Shown here piece after piece: positions 56,801 through 64,000 of a DNA stretch of 64,000 bases. Both the position numbers and the translations under genes were made by a program. Within the stretch, counting starts at the first letter, position 1. Each line of letters opens with the position of its first letter. The DNA is taken from NCBI GenBank assembly GCA_025617375.2, contig JAMYGW020000007.1:1178001-1242000 (forward strand), written 5' to 3'. This DNA comes from Acarospora socialis (lineage: Eukaryota > Ascomycota > Lecanoromycetes > Acarosporales > Acarosporaceae). The notes under the pieces were generated by a model. The model was not told the DNA's origin. It saw only the letters and a program-made list of their open reading frames with translations, and made no database searches.

Positions 56801-57080
56801 CACTCGGCGTTCTTGGCGTCCACAGGAAGGCTCGAGATATCAGCTCTGGCCATCTCCAGACCTGCGACGATCCTCGCGGAAGGGGACAATTCCAGAGCCC
56901 GATGCTGTACTGACTCGACTTCCTATCCGCACCTCGTCTCTGAAATACAATCGATATGCTCAAGCCTTGCCCGACAACGCGCCACGATTTCAAGCGCAAG
57001 GAGGTACGATTCCATGCAGAAGGAATAAAATTGTCCCCGAGTTGGCGCTGGCAGCATTGACTACGGTACAAGAGCCCACT
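53850..57080. other. Gene-poor region, 3.2 kb
   Basis: Open frames of 60-250 codons occur on both strands, the longest on the minus strand at 56313-57071, but none has recognisable motifs and they overlap one another. May contain relics of decayed genes. Confidence 0.45.
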
Positions 57081-58614
57081 ATGGATTCCCGTAAGTCATG
57101 CATTATCTGGACCATATTATGAGCTAAAGCAAAGTCAGCAACCATTCCGGATCGCCTTCAGCTTCGTGAGAGGTCTCGGAGCGCGCCTAGGACCTGTTGT
57201 CGGCCAACGTCACCCAAAGGCGCAAGGGACTCGCCCATTCGACCACCGCCAATGCAGCCGCAGAGACAATACCGTGAACGGAAGGAAGCTGCGCATGTGA
57301 AGAATGCTTATAGAGAGCATGCCGAACTAGGTTCCCCATGCTCCTTAAGGGAAGGGTCGTTTGATTCGACATATCCTAGGACTCCTTCTGATAACACCAA
57401 TAGACCGGAATTGGATGGCTCACATGAGGTTCCGCCAGCCGTACCACCGAAGTCTCCCCGAACCGCGGTAAGGGCATCACCGGTGCTCCGAGATCCACAG
57501 TTTCAGAAGTTTTGCGCACGTGCCACTGCAGAGCACTGTGAAACTGGGCACGACGGGCCAAGATCAGGTATCGTCGGATTCGGGAACAACACCTCAGTCA
57601 GACAACAGCTTGCCGCTCCAGAGAAAGTTCTCAGCTGCTAGCGAGAAGAACCGGCCAAGCTCTAAGGCTATTACAAACAGGAGTGATATTATGTTCGACC
57701 GCAGGCGAAAGCATGATATCCTGGGAGGTCACAGTCCGGTTGAGCTCAAGGCGATACCAGCTGGTATAAGCAGTCCGATCACAGGTCGTTGGGCTTCGCC
57801 GGAGACCTCAATGATCAATAGGGGTAGACCAACCAAGAGAATTGCTGGAGTGATCAAGCGGAACCCTAGCAACTCAGTTCGGGCCAATCCAATGGAAATC
57901 AAGAATATGATAGACCTCCCAACAGGTGTATGTGTAGCAGAGGCATATCATAGGCTATCACGGACGCAAATAAAAACCCTGCGCAACGAAGCCGTTAGAC
58001 AGGCCGAACAGTTTGAAGTTCTGCAGGGCAAGGATGTTGAGGCTCTGTCAAAGGTAGTTCTTCTTGAACTCCTCCTAGTCGATTTGGTCGCTAAGTCTTC
58101 TTAGGAACTCCACCTGTTGGATGAGTGATGTGAATACCTACGCAGGACGCAAAAATCCCTCCTCTTAGGTCGAAGAAGCTTGCACACACGTACAATCGCA
58201 TACTTGAGGTTTCTAGTGACGGCTCAAGTCTCTCGAGAAAGCTTATTAATGCAAGAGAAAGCTCTAGCAGAGTTAGACGATACTATGAACGACTAGGCTT
58301 CCAAGCTCGAGCAAGCGGAGGATCGAAGAAGTTGAGTGCGTCAAAGATTGCTTGAGCATATGGCAGCCGTATTATCGCTCCAAGCGGTGGATAGTCATTC
58401 GTCAAACGACCGACACCTACAGACACCCCCAATGTCTCCGAAGAGATTATTGGCATCGGAATGGGGCGAGCGCAAAGACGTTGAATCGATCAAGATCTAT
58501 CCTGACTCCGATATGTACGCCTTGCTAGCAGATATTGAGAAAGATATCTGCGTGAACGAGGACCCAGAGCGGTCAGCAGATTCAGGCATTGATCCTGGAC
58601 TTGCGGTGATCTAG
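57081..58614 (+). pseudogene. Uds1 (up-regulated during septation) type gene with three in-frame stops
   Basis: Exons 57081-57090, 57139-57467, 57532-58053 and 58105-58614 form one frame of 456 codons. The N-terminal half is Ser/Pro/Arg-rich (ERSRSAPRTCCRPTSPKG, VPPAVPPKSPRTA). The Uds1 domain starts at GVCVAEAYHRLSRTQIKTLR and continues NEAVRQAEQFEVLQGKDVEA, LSKELHLLDE-stop-CEYLRRTQKS, LHTRTIAYLRF, MND-stop-ASKLEQAEDRR, S-stop-VRQRLLEHMAAVLSL. Stops are TGA 58126-58128, TAG 58294-58296 and TGA 58333-58335; the family normally has Arg, Trp and Arg there. Everything else is open and well conserved, including the tail to 58614. Either a recently inactivated gene, or one whose stops are bypassed (see findings). 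The first exon is 10 nt and its start codon is tentative. Confidence 0.75.
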
Positions 58615-59193
58615 CCTGATCCTCGTTTGGGGACAGGCAAGTCGACGTGAGCGTGATTTTTGGATTCTCCATTTGAGGGAGCTTGGTAGGGGATGGCGCC
58701 TGGAGCCATCTGAATGTTGTCCATTATTCTTTGCTATCTGGCGTGCAACAAGACCAATAGCCGTAAGGTAACAATCAACGTGAAACTTAGGCAATGCGTG
58801 ACCAAGATCGTTAAATAGGGCACCCCAGGCCCGAAGGAACCGCATAGTTCTGCCAACTTGAGAGACCTATGTCTTATATATAGAGCTGAAGTCATCAGAG
58901 TACCAGACATGACTGAGGCTTGTTTGGCTTTGTGTCTCTCCGATACGTATGAATAGGAAAGCACAGCCCTTACTTCCGGAGGTTTGGCGTCCCTGAAAGG
59001 CAAGATAGTGAGAGAGCGGAAGTGGACATTAGAGCCCGCAATTAACGGAAAGCTCCGTGTACACTTTGACAATACGGGAGCCGACCTTGACATCGCATGA
59101 CGCAAATCTAAAATTTATAGATGCCTGTAAGGTAGTTCAAGAGCTTGGGACCGAATAGCTTCTGCAACCGGCCACAGAACGCAGTTACTCACA
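58615..59193. other. Intergenic
   Basis: No gene seen; upstream of MGE1. Confidence 0.5.
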
Positions 59194-60044
59194 ATGATTC
59201 AACGACTTCTTCTTCGGCAATCACGAGCTTTCAGCTCAAGGTCAAGCTTCGTACTACGCACATCCCCAAACTCAGCCACTCCATTCCGCCGATTACCTTT
59301 GCAACCATCAAGGCCGACAGCAGTATCCCAGTGCTATTCGACTACGGCAGAAGCAAGCAGCGGCACAGAAGGGGAATCATCAGCAGCACAAGAAAATCAA
59401 TCCGAGACAAACGCCAAGACTAACGAAGCCGATCCACGGGAAAAGGAGCTGGAGGCGAAAACCAAAGAAGTCATCGACCTAAAGGTCTGCGCGCCACCGC
59501 CATAACCCCATGTCGACCTTCTGAACGTCCACGACTAACACTTCCTTAGGATAAGTACCTCCGATCAGTCGCCGAGTTCCGCAACCTGCAAGAACGAACA
59601 AAACGAGATGTCCAAGCCGCAAACCAGTTCGCCATCCAACGATTTGCCAAAGACCTCGTGGATTCGGTGGACAACCTGGACCGCGCACTCACCACAGTGC
59701 CTCCGGAGAAGGTGACGGGGGAGGACAGCAACAAGGATCTTGTCAATCTGTACGAGGGCTTGAAGATGACGGAGCGGATATTGATGCAGACGCTGAAGAA
59801 GCATGGGCTTGAAAGGTTCGATCCGAGTGAGAAGGGGGAGAAGTTCGATCCGAATCTGCATGAGGCGACGTTCCAGACGCCGATGGCGGGGAAGGAAGAT
59901 GGCACCGCGTTTCATACGCAGCAAAAGGGTTTTATGTTGAATGGTAGAGTTTTGAGGGTAAGTCTCTGCATATCAAAACCTCGTTCGATCAGAGCGCTGA
60001 CGTGCCCATAGGCGGCAAAAGTTGGCGTAGTCAAGAACACCTGA
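59194..60044 (+). CDS. MGE1: GrpE-type nucleotide exchange factor, mitochondrial
   Basis: Exchanges ADP for ATP on mitochondrial Hsp70 during protein import and folding. Exons 59194-59484, 59550-59957 and 60012-60044 give 243 aa. The first 45 residues are a presequence (MIQRLLLRQSRAFSSRSSFV), followed by a Glu/Ser-rich linker and the GrpE long helix (EKELEAKTKEVIDLKDKYLR, SVAEFRNLQERTKRDVQAAN). The beta-domain is present: FDPSEKGEKFDPNLHEATFQ, then QKGFMLNGRVLRAAKVGVVK as in the GrpE C-terminal signature, completed by the third exon (AAKVGVVKNT). The first donor is GTCTGC, atypical but required to reach DKYLR in phase. Confidence 0.93.
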
Positions 60045-60535
60045 GGAGGCTAGGAGGCTCGGAGACTGTCTTCGTTCTTCGCAGTGGCCTCCTAGAACAC
60101 TTCCTAGTTTCTTCTCCACATTTAGGGTGTTCAGATGTGTATGGGTTTACTTCCTTCCGGCTGGAGATCTTCATACCTGTATATAGTCTCCTCTCCTCTT
60201 CCGCCGGCTGTATATGTAGCAAGCGATGATCTAATTAACCCTTTATTTCACAATATATTCAATGGCTATCTAGATGTCAGGTGTTTCAATGTTGTCACGG
60301 CATCCGACATAACTCACCATGCCCTACAGAGCCTCACCGATATCATTACTGTGCAAGGACGCATCGGCTGCCTGGGTGGGGTTATAAGCGCTAAAGCGCT
60401 TATAACGGACATGGTCGTTGAGCTGCTAGGCATTGAGTCTTGAATTGAAAGGGGGGTATGCAACTTTAATCCTACAGTAGGGTATAACAGTTGTATGACG
60501 ATTGTACACCATTATGCTCCAAGCGCTCGGTGACA
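60045..60535. other. Intergenic between convergent genes
   Basis: 3' flanks. Contains the palindrome TTATAAGCGCTAAAGCGCTTATAA at about 60383-60406, a perfect inverted repeat that could form a hairpin between the two gene ends. Confidence 0.55.
60383..60406. terminator. 24-bp inverted repeat between convergent genes
   Basis: TTATAAGCGCT/AAAGCGCTTATAA forms a near-perfect hairpin with a very short loop, about 340 bp after MGE1 and 130 bp beyond the end of MSF1. Role in 3'-end formation is only a guess. Confidence 0.35.
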
Positions 60536-62058
60536 TCACCTAAGCTCCACCCCCAACTTGTCAACAAGGCGGCTTCTCACAGCCTCATGCAGTTCGTTTG
60601 CCTCCTCATTCTTCAGCGTTCTCTCCAAGCTCCGGTAATTGATTCGGTAGCACAAACTTTTCCTCCCAGTCTTGGGATGAGTGAAGTCATCGACGAGCTT
60701 GACATCTTCCACTAGATCGCCGCCAACATCCCTCACAACCTCCATGACATCGTTTTCATGGAAGTCCTGCGAATTACTCCTCGAGCCGCCTCCAGCACTG
60801 TTGCTCGAGCTGCGGAGCCAGAACGCAACGTCCTTGTAGCAGGCAGGGTGCTTTGAAAACGGCACGAAGCGAGTTATGGTGTTGGCGGGCGATGCGGAAA
60901 ATTGAGACAGAAACCGTGAATCCTGAGACCAGAAGAGTCGAATGTCAGGAATGGAGAATAGGAGCATCGCGACTCTTTCGAGGCCGATACCGAAAGCCCA
61001 CCCTAGCTGATCTGGGACACCGGAGTTGATGAGCAAGTCTTGCTTCACCACGCCGCAACCGAGAAGTTCGAGCCAATCGCCTTGCCAGAAGACTTCTAGC
61101 TCCCACGAAGGACTGGTGAAGGGGAAGTAGGCTTCGATCCAGCGGACTCTCAGGGGTTCTTCGCTACCAACGATACCATCACCAGCTGCCATCGCTGCTT
61201 GTCGTGCTCTGCTGAAAATATCTACTACGACGCCTTCTATAGACCTCTTAAGATGTGTCGCTATTGCTTCCACCTCTTCTACGCTGTGATGCTGCGCCTG
61301 CAGAGGGTTTCTTTCAGGATGTATGGTGGGGGTCGGATCCTTCACTTCCATGTCATGCTTCGGCAAGCTTTCAAGATCTTGCCATACGGCCTTTGCGATA
61401 TCTCCTCCGGGCACTTTCCTTCGATCCCATATCCTCGCGCCCTCCATCTGGTGGAAAATAGGGTAGTGGCTTTTGTCAATAGCATCTCGACGGTAGACGT
61501 CCGCGCTGATAGTGTAACCGTGGCTCTGGTTTGCGCGAAAGACATCTGCTTGATGCGCGCTGGTATGAGTCCGTAGTACGGTGTCCTTATTGATGTAGTA
61601 AGTATCTGTACGGCTCCGTCCGGGGTGGTCTGCCGGGAAGCCAAGGGAGTTGAAGTTCTGCCCTACGGATACGACAGGGAAAAGGTTGTTGTGATGCTTG
61701 TATGTTGGGCTAGGAAATCGAGATTCTATAAGTTCCCGCGTTATAGAGATGGGGTGATTGGGTTGGTGATGCAGACGTCGAGGTACGGCAGAAAGGATGT
61801 TCGAAGGAGTATTCGTCCAACTGTCGGTGACATATCTTCTGCCATCAACTTCAATCCTTCCCTCTTTTGTGGAACCTGCTTGGAATTAGTCTTCTCGTCA
61901 GTGACGGACAAGTCAAGAAGCTCTATACTTGTTGACTGATGCCGGCGTGCGCACCCAGCACTACCCCGAAGTCCCTCACAAACGCCCACTGCAGCTTGCG
62001 TATATCGCCATTGGCCCTTGGCGGCCCTCAAAACCCTCCCGGTAGCAAGCAATCGCAT
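60536..62058 (-). CDS. MSF1: Mitochondrial phenylalanyl-tRNA synthetase
   Basis: Monomeric PheRS charging mitochondrial tRNA-Phe. Exons (minus) 62058-61929 and 61875-60536 give 489 aa. The presequence MRLLATGRVLRAAKGQWRYT runs to the intron (ACAA|GTATAG...CAAGCAG|GT, 53 nt), which joins RRHQST to STKEGRIEVDGRRYVTDSWT. Class II motifs follow: NFDSLGFPADHPGR-like FNSLGFPADHPGRSRTDTYY, VLRTHTSAHQADVFR, YPIFHQMEGARIW, LELLGCGVVKQDLL, and motif 3 GWAFGIGLERVAMLLFSIPD. The C-terminal anticodon-binding FDX-ACB domain spans roughly 385-489 (FVPFSKHPACYKDVAFWL ... GRKSLCYRINYRSLERTL). Without the intron the frame would run through unrelated sequence. Confidence 0.92.
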
Positions 62059-62213
62059 TGTGACGCGCTGAGTCCGTAAACTCACACAGTGGAACCATGG
62101 CCGTGGTCGAAATCCGCCTCGGCTCGGTTCCGCACCTTTTTTGACCTTCGAGATCAAAACTGCAACAGAACACCCTTTTGACATCGGATTGTCAGCGGTA
62201 TGGTCGCAAGAAC
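62059..62213. promoter_or_regulatory. Compact bidirectional promoter (MSF1 / DIC1)
   Basis: Only 155 bp separate the divergent start codons of two nuclear genes for mitochondrial proteins, so their promoters must overlap or be shared. Confidence 0.55.
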
Positions 62214-63281
62214 ATGTCCTCATCTGGCAACAGTGTGAGAAATACCAACGTCAAACAATCGACTCAGCATGTCCACTACCCGTTCTGGTTTGGGGGCTCC
62301 GCCAGCTGCTTTGCTGCTACGGTGACACATCCATTGGATCTTAGTAAGTGGGAACTGGCATTGAGCGCAGGGAGCAACTTGATTGACGTCTTTCGCAGTC
62401 AAGGTATGAATCTACAAGCTTGATCTCAGCAATCTGCGCTCAGCAGGGCTAGGTTCGACTACAAACGAGGAGTCCAGACGGGCCAAGGGGTATGCTAGGG
62501 ACGTTCACGCACATACTGAAGAACAATGGCTTCTTCGGCCTCTACAGCGGTGTATGATACTCCAACAAAACCCCACATTCCGTATCGGACCTCTGATCGA
62601 CGACAGCTGTCCGCCTCCCTCCTCCGCCAATTGACCTACAGCACCACCCGCTTCGGCGTCTACGAAGAACTCAAAGACGTCTTCACCACCTCCTTCTCGG
62701 CACCATCCTTCCCCTCCCTCATCGCCATGGCCAGCACATCTGGCTTCCTCGGCGGCGTGGCCGGCAATCCCGCCGACGTGCTCAACGTCCGCATGCAACA
62801 CGACGCCGCGCTCCTGCCGCAGGACCGGCGCAACTACAAGCACGCCATCGACGGGCTCGTGCGCATGACTCGCGAAGAAGGGTGGAGGAGCTTATTCCGG
62901 GGCGTGTGGCCGAACAGCATGCGCGCGGTCCTGATGACGGCCAGCCAGTTGGCCTCGTACGACGGCTTCAAGCGGATCCTTCTCACAAATACTTCGCTCG
63001 AGGATAACTTGACGACGCATTTCACGGCCTCGTTCTTGGCTGGGTTTGTTGCGACCACGATCTGCAGCCCCGTCGACGTGATCAAGACGCGCGTGATGAG
63101 CGCCAAGGAGAGCGAGGGGCTGGCGAGGCTACTGGCCGACATATACCGGGCCGAAGGCGTGCGTTGGATGTTCCGAGGTTGGGTTCCGAGCTTCATTCGG
63201 CTTGGCCCGCACACGATCGTCACTTTCTTGTTCTTGGAGCAGCACAAGAAGATCTATCGCCGTTTGCGGGGGATGGATTAA
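62214..63281 (+). CDS. DIC1: Mitochondrial dicarboxylate carrier, with a 5-nt microexon
   Basis: Exchanges malate/succinate for phosphate across the inner membrane. Exons 62214-62343, 62399-62403, 62453-62551 and 62607-63281 give 302 aa. Three repeats of the carrier family: FWFGGSASCFAATVTHPLDL-IK-VRLQTR, TSGFLGGVAGNPADVLNVRM, and FLAGFVATTICSPVDVIKTR. The first Px[DE]xx[KR] signature (PLDLIK) is finished only if a 5-base exon TCAAG (62399-62403) is included between two introns of 55 and 49 nt; any single-intron join loses the conserved Lys or meets a stop. The NPADVLNVRM motif and RNYKHAIDGLVRMTREEGWR favour the dicarboxylate carrier subgroup. The ATG at 62214 gives a short N-terminus, normal for carriers. 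Confidence 0.9.
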
Positions 63282-63584
63282 TAGAGTCTCCTAGCTGCAA
63301 AGCTGTTAGATCTAGGGTGGCCTTGATTCTGTTAGCTATTGCATCGGTCTGGCGTTCTCGTAAGGTTTGACTGGAAGTGTGAATCAGGCGGTCTAGTGGA
63401 GGGCAGACTTTAGCTGTACATATGCAGAGATAGGACAGATGTTAGAACCCTGGTCAAGGACCTCAGTGGTTCCTTGTGAGCTCGACATGAGCACCCGCCA
63501 ACGCCGATGTAAATGCTCAGACACAACAGGCTTCGAACCATAGTACTCCTCTGGAAAGTTCCATTACCGTTTCAAGGCTTCACC
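63282..63584. other. Intergenic between convergent genes
   Basis: 3' flanks; nothing recognised. Confidence 0.5.
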
Positions 63585-63978
63585 TCATGCAGCCCACCCG
63601 TTCTGCCCGTAAGGGGTCGCACCGTAAGGCGTTGCCCCGCCGCCCCAAGCACTTGCTCCGCCACCGTTGACGTACGGCGTAGTGTAGCCTTGGTCCATCG
63701 CATAGTCTCCTCCGCCGTTCATCCCGTCCGGACTCCTAGGCCCCCCAAATCCGTCCACTCCATCGCCGTTAATACCATTCCGTTCGTCACCGGTCAGCTC
63801 TTGAATAACGGACGCCAGCTTTTGCTGCAACACTTTGATGCTTTGTTGTATGATGGCGTCCGGTTCGAGGTTGCCGACCGATTCGACTTCGAAATAGAAG
63901 CGTGAAGGCATGGCGTCGTAATCGAAGGGTTCGCCTTCTTGCGGCGGCTCTTCCCATGTCGAGTTCTTGGACTTTGGC
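63585..63978 (-). CDS. RPB3: RNA polymerase II subunit Rpb3, C-terminal exon (partial)
   Basis: Last coding exon of a gene that continues beyond the window. From an acceptor at about 63979 (CTAATGGTAATTTAG) it reads PKSKNSTWEEPPQEGEPFDY, then DAMPSRFYFEVESVGNLEPD and AIIQQSIKVLQQKLASVIQE, which match the C-terminal part of fungal Rpb3, the alpha-like assembly subunit of Pol II. The last 60 residues are Gly/Pro/Tyr/Ala-rich (GGGASAWGGGATPYGATPYG), a common tail in Pezizomycotina Rpb3. The upstream donor and the rest of the protein lie past position 64000. Confidence 0.88.
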
Positions 63979-64000
63979 CTAAATTACCATTAGACGCAAG

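Noticed and set aside
56313-57071. 252-codon open frame on the minus strand
   Set aside because: No recognisable motif, Arg/Ser-biased composition, overlapped by other open frames on both strands; may be chance or a relic.
57532-58053. RIP (repeat-induced point mutation) as the cause of the Uds1 stops
   Set aside because: Classical RIP prefers CpA sites and hits densely; here changes are few, two of three look like CpG changes, and the rest of the gene is well preserved.

Overview
The window is nuclear DNA of a filamentous ascomycete (Pezizomycotina; Dothideomycetes-like is my inference, not shown). Short GT-AG introns of about 45-140 nt interrupt almost every gene. The genes are typical fungal housekeeping ones (cytochrome c, anthranilate synthase, GrpE, mitochondrial PheRS, Lsm1, Rrp42, Stn1, Rpb3), mixed with Pezizomycotina-type families (Stc1 domain, Uds1 septation protein, DUF7514-like). 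There is no operon structure, CRISPR array, obvious transposon or secondary-metabolite cluster. All exon joins were worked out by eye from splice signals, reading phase and family resemblance; none was checked by alignment.

Layout: 0.4-7.3 kb holds a vacuolar Ca2+/H+ exchanger, mitoribosomal uS7 and a universal-stress-domain protein. 8-10.6 kb holds the telomere-capping protein Stn1 and an AYR1-like reductase, head to head. 11.8-13.5 kb holds a damaged beta-lactamase-fold gene. 15.1-19.2 kb holds a deaminase, a DNAJC9-type J-protein and an unknown membrane protein. 20.1-22.5 kb holds cytochrome c and an eight-exon SDR, head to head, followed by an A-box/B-box element. 23.9-30 kb holds a predicted mitochondrial protein, exosome subunit Rrp42 and an Ime2/MAK-type kinase. 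30-33.3 kb is gene-free and rich in TACCTA/TAGGTA motifs. 33.3-41 kb holds an Stc1-domain protein, a DUF7514-type protein, an SDR and Lsm1. 41.4-42 kb is a degenerate tandem repeat. 42.4-46.7 kb holds arginyltransferase ATE1 (11 exons) and a diphosphoinositol-polyphosphate Nudix hydrolase. 47.9-53.9 kb holds a low-complexity protein, TRP2, a coiled-coil protein and a frame-broken secreted membrane protein. 57.1-58.6 kb is a Uds1-type gene with three in-frame stops. 59.2-64 kb holds MGE1, mitochondrial PheRS, dicarboxylate carrier DIC1 (with a 5-nt microexon) and the end of RPB3.

The genes do not form one pathway. Loose themes are mitochondrial function (uS7m, cytochrome c, MGE1, MSF1, DIC1), RNA processing and silencing (Rrp42, Lsm1, Stc1) and three SDR enzymes. 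Several genes recovered here (cytochrome c, the Stc1 protein, ATE1, most of the second SDR) have exons too short to appear as long ORFs. The most unusual points are the three-stop Uds1 gene, the beta-lactamase-like gene that has lost both its frame and its catalytic serine, the microexon in DIC1 and the structured Pol III-like element.
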